Numbered from the stretch's first letter, positions 33,150 through 45,479 are shown. The stretch: DNA of 64,000 nt from Solanum dulcamara (GCF_947179165.1 NC_077244.1:12902949-12966948), one strand, 5' to 3'. The notes: generated by a model from the letters alone, not told the origin. Translations and numbers: made by a program.

Positions 33150-34523
33150 ATAGCACCAAATGGACACCAACTATAGGCAAGTTCAGTCACATGGCATGGC
33201 ATGTATAGCTGGATTTTGAGCTCGTCCATACCAACCTCGTAGACGATTTTTGTCACTTTTGATGTGCATCAACATCAACATGCATTGCAGTTTAACATGC
33301 CAAACCAGAGGCAACTACTAGCCACAACCTCAAAGGGTTTAATTTTGTGTAAATTCCTCTAAAACTAATATGATAGTGTTCAAAGTTTCTGCCCCAGTGA
33401 AGTATACATCTCTTGGTGTTTCGCCTTCTTCCTTAATATCATACACATTTTTAACTACACAATGTTCACACTACCCTCGATAATATTATTGGACCATGGG
33501 ATATTACATTACTCCATAAAGATAACATGACTTAAATGGTCATAAGTTAATATTTTAGTGGTGGCAACTGAATACAAGTCTTAGTGGCTACATTTTGTTT
33601 TTTAAAAAATATAAATTAGATGGACTTATCCACCACTTCCACGTTGAAGTGGTGGTTCCCATACCATTTAATTTTCTTTCAATATACATTCACTCGGTAA
33701 TGTGTAGGTTGGTGATAAAATATTTATAACTTTTAAAATATATTATAATTAATAAAAAAAATATTTTAAACAAAGTCTAACACATATAATAATTGTTATG
33801 TCGGAAAAAGAAATTTTAAAATTAATTTAAATTTTTAGAGAAAAATCAATTTTAGAAAAGAAGAGTTGTCATTTAATATTTTTAAAGAAATTAAGAAAAC
33901 TTAATTTAAAAGACCCTAACAGATTTAAGTCTTAAAAATTAAGAAAAAAAGGTACAAGGTTCTTATTTCCACTTTGAGAAGGTATTAAACATTCAAAGTG
34001 GCCGCTAACACGCGGTTATCCGACGATTTGAAAATTATTTGACTAACTTTTAAAAATATTAATTTAAAAGGAAATAAAGACTTTAAAACTATTATTGCAA
34101 AAATGATCAAGCTTATACATTGAAAATAATATGAAAAGAAAGTAAAGTTTATCAAAATGGCTAAATAAAGATAGAAAATAATTTAAAAAATAAATTAACA
34201 TGAAATGGTTTATCTTTATGGGAATCTAATTAAGTTAAACTAAACTAAGATTAATATCTAAGGAATCATAAACAACATAAGCAAATCACTAATTACAAAC
34301 CGAATCAATAGAAAATGGGTTTCACGGTCTTGAGATTGTAGACCAATCACAACAACATATCAATCACCCAAGCTGCAATAGTTAAATGAATAAAAAACTT
34401 CACAACATTATTCAATCGCTATTAATCAGTCTCACTATGATATAGAGTAAACCATTACCTACAGCCCATGTAATCAAATAGTTTCATGGCATGAGTATTA
34501 TCAATCCCAAGTTATTCACATTC
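33150..34523. other. AT-rich sequence: RPA-like 3' flank, hairpin, LTR-like remnants
   Basis: 33150-33600 is plausible 3' untranslated sequence. 33630-33655 is a perfect 10-bp stem with a 6-nt loop (CCACCACTTC / GAAGTGGTGG). 33780-34100 resembles the leader of other plant LTR elements (a GGTACAAGG...GGTTATCCGACGA stretch), which I recall from large Tat/Ogre-type LTRs without being sure. About 34320-34523 is the left half of a minus-strand LTR completed at 43190-43968. No gene. Confidence 0.45.
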
Positions 34524-34564
34524 TGTAATGACCGTGAGGGTGATTTTCGTAAATTTGTACAAAA

Positions 34565-34612
34565 CACGCGTGAACAGTAACACGCGTGAACAGTAACACG
34601 CGTGAACAGTAA
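34565..34612. repeat. 16-bp minisatellite, 3 copies (4 in the 3' LTR)
   Basis: CACGCGTGAACAGTAA in tandem; the palindromic CACGCGTG core lies close to the LTR start. The partner array at 41067-41130 has four copies. Confidence 0.95.
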
Positions 34613-35702
34613 CTTTTTGGGCAGAAAATGCCCCTTTCTTCCCATTTCAATATTTTTTTTCAACATTTGTTTGAGTTCTTGAACTCCTTGAGGTGATTTG
34701 AGAAGAGATTTTCGAGGCAAAGTGTTGGGTAAGTGATTTTTGACCTAAAACCTTCCTTTTTCATTAAGTTTTTGACGATTTTAACTCTTAAATTTTAGTT
34801 TCAAACCCCAAAAATCCTTGTTTCTTCCCTAATCCGAATTTAAGGAAAATTGTGATTTCCAACTCGTTTTGAGCTCTATTTTTATGGGTTTTTCAACCAT
34901 GAGTTCCTTATTACCAATAGAATGGGATTGTTCAATAAATTTACAGATTTGACCCTTTTCGAAAATAGTTAATTTTTGGACCATTTTACCCCCGGTTCCG
35001 AAACCTATCAATATGGGTGTCATTGGACTCCTTGTGATGTGTATGTTTCATTGTTGATAGTGGATTGTCATTCCGGGCGCTGAATTCGAGATTTGCTTGT
35101 CCGGTGGAGGTATTTGAGTGCGGTTTCGGCAATTGAGATAGGTTTGGCTATCTTTCTTTGAGATTGAGATGGGGTAATTAGTCATTCATATGTTATAGAC
35201 TTTGGGATGAGGTTGTAGTATGAGTTGAGAATGTTATATATATTGTGATGTCCGTGTGGAGGCTTATTTATTAATGTGTTGCCGTGACGGGGTTTATTTG
35301 TATTACATAGCCCGTGTGGGGGCCTTATTTGTTATCTTATTTGCTTTGAGAGCATGTGAATTATGATTTGCCTAAGAGAGAGGCTTGAGTATATTATTTG
35401 ACTTGTGATGCCGCCTGAGAGATTGAGTTGGGGTTTTTGAGCATACTTGGGTATTGAAATATTGTTGAGAAAGGGGTGAATATTTAAATGAAAGTGTGTT
35501 CTTCCCGTTACTATTTATTGAAGGTGAATATCATGTGTAGGTTAAGTTTTGAGAACTTTGAACCTTATACCACATGTGAGTTGATTATTACTTCCATGCA
35601 TATGTGTTTTGATGCATTCATCCTCATTCATCATATCATGAAACATGAGAAGTTAAGAAATATGGAAATTCTTTTTGAGAAAGAAAATGAAACACCTTTA
35701 AA

Positions 35703-35903
35703 CCTTTGTATCTTGAATCCTTGACCGAGGCAGTTTTCCGACAGGGTAGTGGATGCATTGTGATCCCAACCTTTGTATCTTGAGTCCCTGACCGAGGCAG
35801 TTTTCCGGCAGGGTAGTGGATGCATTGTGATCCTAACCTTTGTATCTTAAGTTCCTGACCGAGGCAGTTTTCCGACAGGGTAGTGGATGCATTGTGATCC
35901 CTT
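35703..35903. repeat. 67-bp tandem repeat, 3 copies
   Basis: Unit contains TTTGTATCTTGAGTCCCTG, GACCGAGGCAGTTTTCC and AGGGTAGTGGATGCATTG. It is matched by 42220-42420 in the 3' LTR. Confidence 0.95.
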
Positions 35904-36666
35904 GACCACGAGGAGGTGGCAAGGATAATGAGATTGAGGTATACGGTCTGCGAGACCCCCATGGGTACTGCTTGGTAGCACAGCTCGGCAGGTGTATACG
36001 ACAGACTGTGCGACAGTCTTGATTCCACCGTACCACCACATCATTGCATCATCATATTGCATTGCATTGCATTGACATTTGTGCTGCTTGAATTATTTGA
36101 TTAATTGTGATTATGAGTTGTTATTATACTTTATTCGTGCCACTATATATATAAACTGGCGGCACCGATGCCGAAGTGGGACTTTTCTATATGCAGGTGG
36201 AAGCGTTCCTTAGTTTATTTCATAGGTTTGATTAATTCCTTATACTCAGTCAGCTAAAACCTACTGAGTACATGTGAATTGTACTCACCCCTACTTCTGT
36301 GTCCCTTTTTGATGCAGATACTAGTCGGGGTACCCCACGTGGCAGTTAATATTCTAGCGGATTGTGTAATTCTCAGATTAGTGGTGAGGTCCCAGAATTC
36401 GGATCGTCACTAGTCTATCTTTATTTTTCAGTCTTTTGTATCATTCAAAGACTTATGTTGTATCTTCAGATTCGAACCTTGTATTAGATGCTCTTTATAC
36501 TTATGACATCAGGTTTTGGGATAATTTCTTCATTATTTTTTTTATTTAAATCGTGGAATCACTTTCCCCTTTGGGAGTCTTGTATGAATTTTATTTTTAG
36601 GGTTACACATCAGATTGGGTTTTGAGATGTGTGCCATCATGACCTCAGTTTTTGGGTCGTGACAAT

Positions 36667-36678
36667 TGGTATGAGAGC
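36667..36678 (+). other. Primer binding site of full-length gypsy
   Basis: TGGTATGAGAGC begins two bases after the LTR. It differs at one base from the iMet-type TGGTATCAGAGC. Confidence 0.85.
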
Positions 36679-37561
36679 ACTAGGTTCACCGGTCTTATAA
36701 GTTAAAGAGCTAGGTGTCTAGTAGAGTCTTGCGGATCGGTACATAGACGTCCGTACTTATCTTCGAGAGGCTACAAGATACTTAATAGGAGAATTTCTTT
36801 CTTTTTACTCCCTTCGTGCGATTTATTCATATCAAGTGTTATTTACCTCTGATCTATTCCTTCCGCATTAAAAGTAACTGTCGGGTTCGAAATATCGGCT
36901 CTTGCTTAAGGATGATTTAGTGATGCCTATTCGAGCCTGATTATGAGTATAAAGATGTGAAGCAACAAAAAAAAGTATGGAAGATGGTCGGTTAGACTTT
37001 GACAGTTAGATTTCAAATTTTAGATATCTAATTAGCCCACTTTGGATTCCTTTGAGATCTGTGGTTCCACCTATGTCTTCTAGCGTTGCTATGTTTACTT
37101 AGGAGCAAAAGAGATTTGGAGAGATTCGTCAGGGTATTGTCTCCCAAGTTTGAGGTTATCACTGTTGAGAAGGCTTATATCTTTTTGACCAAGTGTCAGG
37201 ACAGGTTGTTCAAAATTGGGTATCTTGAAGGCACATGGAATGTCTTATTTCTTTTTATAATTGCGGGAATGGCTAAGAAGTGATAGAGGTCTGTTCTTGC
37301 TCATAGACCTGTCGGTCCTCCTATGATGAGTTGGGAGTAGTTTACTTAGGTTGTTTTGTGATGGTGAGTTTGAATAAGGGGCAAATATGTGATTTTTCTT
37401 CTATTTAGCCAGGGTCACAAGTTGTCTGCAATACACCAGTTTTAGTTGTTTGAGGTGCTTCATGGAGTACTCGAGGTGGTGGTTGTAGTGGTTCACAGGC
37501 TAAGGGTGACCATTAATTATGCTATGCTATACTAGGTAAATTTGAGGCAGAGGCCTCTGAT
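36679..37561 (+). pseudogene. Gag remnant of full-length gypsy
   Basis: Only scraps remain. The frame at 37086-37283 reads like part of a gypsy capsid (KAYIFLTKCQDRLFKIGYLEG), and a Gly-rich RGGGCSGSQAKGD tail near 37470-37510 precedes protease. A complete gag of this family would need about 1.2 kb or more, but only 0.88 kb lies between primer site and protease and no CCHC knuckle is readable. A large deletion is likely. Confidence 0.65.
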
Positions 37562-38929
37562 GTGGTTATTACATGTATTGTTCTAGTTTGCCATCATTTT
37601 ACGTCAGTATTATTTGACCCAGGGTCTACCTATTCTTATGTGTCGACTTATTTCGATGTGGGTATTGATTATGTGAGTGAGTCCCTTATTGTGCCTATTA
37701 CTATTTCTACCCCAATAGGTGAATCTTTAGTAGTGGATCGGGTATACAAGGGATGTTTGGTGATATTTTCGGGTAGAGAGACCCGTGCAGACTTGATTTT
37801 ACTAGACATGCTTGATTTTGATGTGATATTGGTTATAGACTGGTTATCTCCTTATCATGCTATATTAGATTGTTATGCAAAGACCGTGACCTTAGCTTAT
37901 CCCGGTTTACCTAGCTTAGTATGGAAGGGTAATCCGAGTTCGTATCCTAAGGGGGTGATATCTTATATTCGTGCTCGTCGCTTGATGGATAAGGGTTGTT
38001 TGTCTTATTTGGCTCATGTACGTGATCTCACCACGGAGTCATCTCATATAGAGACTACGAGGGTGGTGAGAGAGTTTATGGATGTATTTCCTACAGACTT
38101 GCCGGGAGTTCCTCCTGACCGTGATATCGATTTTGTGATTGATTTGGAGTATGACACTAAACCCATCTCTATTTCTTCTTATCGGATGGCTCCGACAGAA
38201 TTGAAAGAGTTGAAAGAACAATTGGAAGATTTGTTGAAGAAAGGGTTTATTAGACCTAGTGTATCACCGTGGGGTGCACCGGTTTTATTTGTGAAGAAGA
38301 AAGATGGTACTATGAGGATGTGTATTGACTATCGACAGTTGAACAAAGTCACTATCAAGAACAAGTATCCTCTTCCTCGCATTGATGATTTATTTGACCA
38401 GCTTCAAGGTGCATCGGTGTTCTCAAAGATTGATTTGAGGTTGGGTTACCATCAGTTGAGAGTTCGGGAATCTGATATCCCAAAGACTGCATTCAGGACT
38501 CGTTATGGGCATTATGAGTTTGTAGTTATATCTTTCGGGTTGACTAATGCCCCGGCTGCTTTTATGGAGTTGATAAACTGGGTATTTCGACCTTATTTGG
38601 ACTCGTTTGTGATCGTGTTTATTGATGACATCTTGGTTTATTCCAAGAATGAGGCGGATCATGTTAGGCACCTGAGGACAGTCCTTCAGAGATTGAGAGA
38701 GGAGAAGTTGTATGCAAAATTCTCCAAATGTGAGTTTTGGCTTGAGTCCGTGACATTCTTGGGTCATATAGTGACCAATGATGGTATTATGGTTGATCCA
38801 GCCAAAGTTGCAGCGGTTCGTGATTGGGTTAGGCCTACTTCGGTTACCAAGATTCGGAGTTTTATTGGGTTGGCAGGACTATCGTCGGTTTGTTCAAGGA
38901 TTCTCTTCTATTGCAGCCCCATTGACTAG
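37562..38929 (+). pseudogene. Protease and reverse transcriptase of full-length gypsy
   Basis: 455 codons. The protease region has [11 protein letters not shown] near residues 20-30 and [15 protein letters not shown] follows: [45 protein letters not shown], and an intact palm motif FIDDILVYS around residue 353. The true frame is lost near 38874-38882, just after RSFIGLAG; the last dozen residues are out of frame. The sequence resumes in the next frame (YRRFVQGF) inside the following entry, so the RT thumb and RNase H are disconnected. Confidence 0.92.
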
Positions 38930-39788
38930 GCTAACTCAAAAGACCGTGGCATTTCAGTGGACTGATGAGTGTGAGGCGAGCTTTCAAAAGCTCAAGGAAT
39001 TATTGACTTCAGCACCTATTCTAGCCTTACCCAAGGAGGGCGTGGCATTTATTGTGTTTTGTGATGCTTTGGGAGTCGGTTTGGGTGGTGTATTGATGCA
39101 AAAAGGTAGAGTTATAGCTTATGCTTCTCGACAGTTGAAGGTACATGAGAAGAACTATCCTACCCACGACTTAGAGTTAGCAGCAGTGGTGTTTGTTCTG
39201 AAGTTGTGGAGGCATTATCTCTATGGAGTGCATTGCGAGGTCTATACTGACCACCGTAGCCTTAAGTATATCTTTTCTCAGCCGAATCTGAACATGCGGC
39301 AGCGTAGGTGGTTAGAGTTATTGAAAGACTATGACATTACCATACTTTATCATCCGGGAAAAGCTAATATGGTAGCGGATGCCCTGAGTCGCAAAACATC
39401 TAGCATGGGTAGTTTGGCCTTTCTTAAGGCTGTGGAGAGGCCTTTGGCATTGGAGGTTCAGTCATTGGCTAGACAGTTGGTCCGACTTGATATTTCTACA
39501 CATCATGGTATTTTGGCCTTTGTGGAGGCTAGGTCTACTTTGATGGACCAGATTCGTACACACCAGTTTGAAGATGAAAAGTTGAGGGTCATTCGAGACA
39601 AAGTGTTAAGTGGTGAAGCAAAATCAGCCTCTCTTGATTCGGAAGGAGTTTTGAGGATTAATGGTCGCATTTGTGTGCCCAAGGTTAGTGAATGGGTACG
39701 TATGATATTGGAGGAGGCTCATTGTTCCAAGTATTCGATTCACCCGGGAATGGCAAAGATGTTTCATGACTTGAAACAACACTATTAG
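38883..39788 (+). pseudogene. RT end, RNase H and H2C2 finger start of full-length gypsy
   Basis: The open frame formally begins at 38778, but family similarity starts at [14 protein letters not shown] near 38883; earlier codons are a shadow of RT. RNase H has [13 protein letters not shown] (first Asp), [11 protein letters not shown] and VADALSRK. It ends with the H2C2 finger's histidine part ([10 protein letters not shown]). A TAG at 39786-39788, where a Trp codon is expected, separates it from the integrase in the same frame. Confidence 0.92.
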
Positions 39789-39797
39789 TGGTGTGGC

Positions 39798-41015
39798 ATG
39801 AAGAGAGACATTATTGATTTTGTGGCTAAGTGTTTAAATTGCCAACAAGTGAAGTATGAGCATCAGAAATCGGGTGGTCCTATGCAAAGGATGCCCATTC
39901 CTGAGTGGAAATGGGAGCGTATCACTATGGACTTCGTGTCTGGATTACCTATGGCATTGGGTAAGTATGACTCTGTCTGGGTGATTGTGGATCGATTGAC
40001 CAAATCAGCCCATTTCCTTCCGGTGAAGACTAGCTACAATGCAGATCAGTTAGCTAGGATCTATCTTCGTGAGATTGTTAGGCTGCATGGGGTGCCTATC
40101 TCTATTATATCGGATCGGGGTTCAGTGTTCACCTCCCACTTTTGGAAGGCATTACAGCGTGGTTTGGGTACGCGGCTAGAGATGAGTTCAGCATTTCATC
40201 CCCAAACCGATGGTCAGTCTGAACGGACTATTCAAGTGTTGGAGGATATGCTTAGGGCCTGTGTGATTGATTTTGGTGCCCGATGGGACCAACACTTGCC
40301 CTTAGCAGAGTTTGCCTATAATAGCAGTTATCACTCCAGCATTCAAATGGCACCATTTGAGGCATTGTATGGTCGTAGGTGTCGATCACCCATTGGATGG
40401 TTTGATTCTGTTGCGGTTGATGCATTGGATACTGACTTACTTAGGGATGCTGTGGAGCGGGTACGTTTGATTCAGGGTCGACTATTGACAGCTCAGAGTC
40501 GTCAGAAGAGTTATGCTGATAGGAGGGTTCGTCCCTTAGAGTTCATGGTGGGTGATTGCGTGTGGCTTAAAATATCGCCCATGAAGGGTGTGATGAGGTT
40601 CGGAAAGAAGGGCAAGCTTAGCCCAAGGTTTGTTGGCCCGTTTGAAATCCTGAGGAGAGTAGGTGGAGTGGCGTATAAGTTGGCCTTACCCCCTAAATTG
40701 TCAGCTGTCCATCCGGTGTTTCATGTTTCCATGCTTCGCAAGTACATACCGGATGAGTCTCATGTGATTTCTTATGATGCGGTAGAGTTGAGTCCGGATT
40801 TGACTTATGAGGAGGAGCCGATAGTTATTCTAGATAGGCGGCTTCGTAGACTCAGGACCAAGGAGGTCGCTTCGGTCAAGGTGCAGTGGCAGCATCGGCC
40901 TGCTGAGGAGGCGACTTGGGAGTTAGAGTCTGATATGCAGGCTCGATACCCTCAGCTTTTTGAGACCCCAGGTACTTTATTTTATCTTATGTTCGAGGAC
41001 GAACATCTTTTTTAG
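39798..41015 (+). CDS. Integrase with chromodomain-like C-terminus (full-length gypsy)
   Basis: 405 codons, open to its natural stop but cut from pol by the TAG at 39786. The finger's Cys pair (CLNC) is near residue 12. The catalytic triad is intact: D45 in TMDFVSG, D106 in SDRGS, E142 in GQSERT, with the classic 35-residue D-E spacing. A GPF-type block (LSPRFVGPFEI) follows, then VHPVFHVSMLRKYIPD, and a C-terminal chromodomain-like segment (EEPIVILDRR...VQWQHRPAEEATWE). Such domains steer insertion to particular chromatin. The last codons (MFEDEHLF) overlap the conserved stem-loop at 40989-41006. Confidence 0.92.
   Translation: MKRDIIDFVAKCLNCQQVKYEHQKSGGPMQRMPIPEWKWERITMDFVSGLPMALGKYDSVWVIVDRLTKSAHFLPVKTSYNADQLARIYLREIVRLHGVPISIISDRGSVFTSHFWKALQRGLGTRLEMSSAFHPQTDGQSERTIQVLEDMLRACVIDFGARWDQHLPLAEFAYNSSYHSSIQMAPFEALYGRRCRSPIGWFDSVAVDALDTDLLRDAVERVRLIQGRLLTAQSRQKSYADRRVRPLEFMVGDCVWLKISPMKGVMRFGKKGKLSPRFVGPFEILRRVGGVAYKLALPPKLSAVHPVFHVSMLRKYIPDESHVISYDAVELSPDLTYEEEPIVILDRRLRRLRTKEVASVKVQWQHRPAEEATWELESDMQARYPQLFETPGTLFYLMFEDEHLF
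40989..41006 (+). other. Stem-loop before the 3' LTR
   Basis: ATGTTCG-AGGA-CGAACAT can pair over seven base pairs. It lies 19 bases before the 3' LTR and has counterparts in four other elements in this window with paired base changes. Confidence 0.75.
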
Positions 41016-41025
41016 TGGTGGATAT

Positions 41026-43189
41026 TGTAATGACCGTGAGGGTGATTTTCGTAAATTTGTACAAAACACGCGTGAACAGTAACACGCGTGAACAGTAACA
41101 CGCGTGAACAGTAACACGCGTGAACAGTAACTTTTTGGGCAGAAAATGCCCCTTTCTTCCCATTTCAATATTTTTTTCAACATTTGTTTGAGTTCTTGAA
41201 CTCCTTGAGGTGATTTGAGAAGAGATTTTCGAGGCAAAGTGTTGGGTAAGTGATTTTTGACCTAAAACCTTCCTTTTTCATTAAGTTTTTGACGATTTTA
41301 ACTCTTAAATTTTAGTTTCAAACCCCAAAAATCCTTGTTTCTTCCCTAATCCGAATTTAAGGAAAATTGTGATTTCCAACTCGTTTTGAGCTCTATTTTT
41401 ATGGGTTTTTCAACCATGAGTTCCTTATTACCAATAGAATGGGATTGTTCAATAAATTTACAGATTTGACCCTTTTCGAAAATAGTTAATTTTTGGACCA
41501 TTTTACCCCCGGTTCCGAAACCTATCAATATGGGTGTCATTGGACTCCTTGTGACGTATATGTTTCATTGTTGATAGTGGATTGTCATTCCGGGCGCTGA
41601 ATTCGAGATTTGCTTGTCCGGTGGAGGTATTTGAGTGCGGTTTCGGCAATTGAGGTAGGTTTGGCTATCTTTCTTTGAGATTGAGATGGGGTAATTAGTC
41701 ATTCATATGTTATAGACTTTGGGATTGGGTTGTAGTATGAGTTGAGAATGTTATATATATTGTGATGTCCGTGTGGAGGCTTATTTATTAATGTGTTCCC
41801 GTGATGGGGTTTATTTGTATTACATAGCTCGTGTGGGGGCCTTATTTGTTATCTTATTTGCTTTGAGAGCATGTGAATTATGATTTGCCTAAGAGAGAGG
41901 CTTGAGTATATTATTTGACTTGTGATGCCGCCTGAGAGATTGAGTTGGGGTTTTTGAGCATACTTGGGTATTGAAATATTGTTGAGAAAGGGGTGAATAT
42001 TTAAATGAAAGTGTGTTCTTCCCGTTACTATTTATTGAGGGTGAATATCATGTGTAGGTTAAGTTTTGAGAACTTTGAACCTTATACCACATGTGAGTTG
42101 ATTATTACTTCCATGCATATGTGTTTTGATGCATTCATCCTCATTCATCATATCATGAAACATGAGAAGTTGAGAAATATGGAAATTCTTTTTGAGAAAG
42201 AAAATGAAACACCTTTAAACCTTTGTATCTTGAGTCCCTGACCGAGGCAGTTTTCCGGCAGGGTAGTGGATGCATTGTGATCCCAACCTTTGTATCTTGA
42301 GTCCCTGACCGAGGCAGGTTTCCGGCAGGGTAGTGGATGCATTGTGATCCTAACCTTTGTATCTTAAGTCCCTGACCGAGGCAGTTTTCCGGCAGGGTAG
42401 TGGATGCATTGTGATCCCTTGACCACGAGGAGGTGGCAAGGATAATGAGATTGAGGTATATGGTCTGCGAGACCCCCATGGGTACTGCTTGGTAGCACAG
42501 CTCAGCAGGTGTATACGACAGGCTGTGCGACAGTCTTAATTCCACCGTACCACCACATCATTGCATCATCATATTGCATTGCATTGCATTGACATTTGTG
42601 CTGCTTGAATTATTTGATTAATTGTGATTATGAGTTGTTATTATACTTTATTCGTGCCACTATATATATAAACTGGCGGCACCGATGCCGAAGTGGGACT
42701 TTTCTATATGCAAGTGGAAGCGTTCCTTAGTTTATTTCATAGGTTTGATTAATTCCTTATACTCAGTCAGCTAAAACCTACTGAGTACATGTGAATTGTA
42801 CTCACCCCTACTTCTGTGTCCCTTTTTGATGCAGATACTAGTCGGGGTACCCCACGTGGCAGTTAATATTCTAGCGGATTGTGTAATTCTCAGATTAGTG
42901 GTGAGGTCCCAGAATTCGGATCGTCACTAGTCTATCTTTATTTTTCAGTCTTTTGTATCATTCAGAGACTTATGTTGTATCTTCAGATTCGAACCTTGTA
43001 TTAGATGCTCTTTATACTTATGACACCAGGTTTTGGGATAATTTCTTCATTGTTTTTTTTTTCTTTTTATTTAAATCGTGGAATCACTTTCCCCTTTGGG
43101 AGTCTTGTATGAATTTTATTTTTAGGGTTACACATCAGATTGGGTTTTGAGATGTGTGCCATCATGACCTCAGTTTTTGGGTCGTGACA
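41026..43189 (+). repeat. 3' LTR of full-length gypsy (2164 bp)
   Basis: Same start and end as the 5' LTR. It is 23 bp longer: one extra 16-bp unit, a longer T/C run near 43051-43070, and one T fewer near 41170. The 67-bp repeat copies are more uniform here than in the 5' LTR. Confidence 0.95.
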
Positions 43190-43968
43190 CATTCGCCCTT
43201 TATTTCATAATACGCAACGTCCAAGTATTTCACAGGGAGTAGCCATCATAAACACACACAATTATTTGTATAAACACATCCTTTTATATACATCAATAGC
43301 CCATAACCACAAGTCTCAGAATCTTATAATAACCTAACAAATGTCTACAGTAATCTCGTAGGAGTCATTGGTCTTCTAAACAGTTTTCACCAAGGTTAAT
43401 ATTCAAATATTGGACCTTTATCATTAGTCACATAATAATCATGACCCACATCATACATTTCCACTCTAAACAACAATTAACAATCACTTAACCATCTAGA
43501 CTCCGTACTCGAAGGCCTACACAAGAAATCTTTCGGCAATCTATATTATATTAAGTGATGAAAATGAATTTATAAATACTCAATTGAGAAAACCTATCCT
43601 AACTGGGCGTCAAGCAACTGTAGGAGGATTTATCGCATGATTCCTAACTTTCGGATGGACAAATAGTGGAGACGGGCTTGGAATCCGTGATATGTAGTCT
43701 TCCTTTCACTAGAAATCTCTTCCTCCCTTCTCCCTAGGCCTAGAGCAGCTTTTTTGAGGGTTTTGGGTTACCCTCACCTATTTTACCACTTAAGGGTAGA
43801 AGGAGGAGAATTCATGTATTTTTAATTTTGCCCCAACTGTCCCGTTATGGTGGGACCTATGCCGCCATGGCGGAAATACTTCCTCTATGTCAGGATGGTA
43901 CAGATCCGGTCAACTTAGTTCACAAAATGTTTGATCTCACATAGCTAATGACGGTTTGGATCGTTACA
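43190..43968 (-). repeat. Right half of a minus-strand LTR split by the gypsy insertion
   Basis: The plus-strand end GGATCGTTACA (43968) gives an LTR start TGTAACGATCC on the minus strand. Removing the full-length gypsy joins this to 34320-34518 continuously across CATTC. It contains an LTR-like ATGCCGCCATGGCGG stretch. No internal region is seen. Confidence 0.6.
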
Positions 43969-45479
43969 GTTTGGTCACAAGTTTTCTCAAGAATATTTGA
44001 CTATTTCAAAAAATATTATTTTGTGCACGTAAGTTCTAAAAATTATTAAAATATTATAAGTTTGTACTATTATTTTATAATAAAATGTTTCGTTAAAATA
44101 AATTATATTATAATTGATAACAATCAACAACAACAAAATAACAATATGAGTAAGAGCAATACATTAATCACATTAAAACAAATTATTCTTTTTTTCAGTC
44201 TTGTTGCTCAAACTATATTTTTTCCGGATGATGTAGTAACAAACTATTCTTTTATAATAGATAGAGATGTTATTTAGTGGTATTGGTTGGCCACGTTAAT
44301 GGAATAAGTTGGTAGATAAATATCTGTTGGAATTAATAAATGATGTATGTTTTTATAAAATATAAAAATTTGTGGTAATTTTTAAAATTAAAATTTTCCA
44401 AATATTAGAACTTGGCCCAAATACTAGTTTTGTAGAACTTGAAAACTTGAATGTTTGTCAAATATATTTTTTAAGTAATGACAAGTTATATGACCAAACA
44501 CTAATTTCCAAATTTTTCCCAAAAATATTTGGGGCTAAATGGCACCTAAGCCTTTTCTGTTTAAAAGAGAGAGAAACAACTTTGTTAAGGTCTTATGACA
44601 TATGAGAAAATATTCCTTTTTCCTTCATTACATGATGTTCCTCTTATTTATATATGTGAAACGTTTTTCTTTTAGCAAGCAAAATAAAAATAAAGAAAAT
44701 CTCAAAGTTATTTCAAAACTTAAATTTTCTAAACTACCCTTGCAAGTTTTTTAATAATGTTTTGTAGTGTTTACTAAAAAAAACTCAATGCAATTGTGAA
44801 AAAAATCACAGCAAGAACACTACACATGAAACTGTCACAAGACTAGTAATTAGTTGAGCAATCTAATATCAATAAGTCTCGTAGCCACTAACCGTTGGTT
44901 TTTACTTAGAAAAGTGCAAATCTACTACTGAACTCAAATTACACAATTTCAAAATTTGCCCTAATCAGCACCTACATCCACCCTGCACAATATTTGTATT
45001 TTTCAATTTTGCTCCGACTCCCCTACCCCGGCCCATAACCACATATATCCCAACCCGCACATGCCTAAACCCGCCCCACACCCGTACCACCCCACACCTA
45101 ATTTCATCATAACACCCTGTCTATTCGAAATATTTAAATTCAGTTTGCCGTTGTGATTTTGTATTTAATCTCCTTCATTCTTTGATTTTTTAAGTAAAAA
45201 TATTCTTAACTGCAAAATGCATAATCGATGTTTGAACATGGGACTTCTTAGAAGTTAATCAATATACAAACCAGTCAATCCAAACATCTAATGGTTATCA
45301 TTATTGCTTCTCTAATTACTAGGGAACATGGTCCGTTAAAAGATATGTGTTAGAACCAAAACAATATTTAATTATATATTTATTATATCGTCCGATTATA
45401 TCATTATCTCTTTACAAAATTATATTATAAATATTGTTTTGAAATGATGAAACATAATGAAATTTATTTAATTTTATTG
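43969..45479. other. AT-rich unassigned sequence
   Basis: No supported gene. 43969-44550 ends in a CCCAAAAATATTTGGGGCTAAATGGCACC block that looks like a decayed MITE edge, but no matching inverted end was found. 45000-45120 is C-rich on the plus strand. The short frames at 44062 and 44372 are AT-rich chance frames. Confidence 0.3.

Larger units (their letters stand above)
34524..36664 (+). repeat. 5' LTR of full-length gypsy (2141 bp)
   Basis: TGTAATGACC ... GGGTCGTGACA. It contains three copies of CACGCGTGAACAGTAA (34565-34612), three copies of a 67-bp unit (35703-35903), a TATA box TATATATATAAA at about 36145-36155, and the AGTAC-N9-GTACT inverted repeat at 36267-36285. The short frames repeated in both LTRs are not genes. 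Confidence 0.95.
34519..43194 (+). mobile_element. Full-length Ty3/gypsy chromovirus-type element with CATTC target duplication
   Basis: 5' LTR 34524-36664, internal 36665-41025, 3' LTR 41026-43189, flanked by CATTC at 34519-34523 and 43190-43194. The order PR-RT-RH-INT with a chromodomain-like C-terminus places it among chromoviruses (Tekay/Del-like by recollection). LTRs differ at about two dozen sites in 2.14 kb by eye, nearly all transitions, plus repeat-number changes; with a rate of 1.3e-8 per site per year this would be roughly 0.4 million years. Gag is largely deleted and pol carries one frameshift and one stop, so it cannot move by itself. Confidence 0.95.

Noticed and set aside
33630..33655. 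Helitron 3' terminus
   Set aside because: Hairpin present, but no CTRR end follows at the usual distance and no matching TC start or Rep/helicase was found.
35703..35903. Evenly spaced repeats that might be taken for a CRISPR array
   Set aside because: The units are contiguous 67-bp tandem copies without unique spacers, in a plant LTR, with no cas genes.
35631..36062. Overlapping minus frames with repeated MHPLPCRK-type peptides
   Set aside because: They arise from the 67-bp tandem repeat of the gypsy LTR and recur at 42148-42545.
43969..44600. MITE with AAATATTTGGGGC end
   Set aside because: No matching inverted end or target duplication could be found on the other side.
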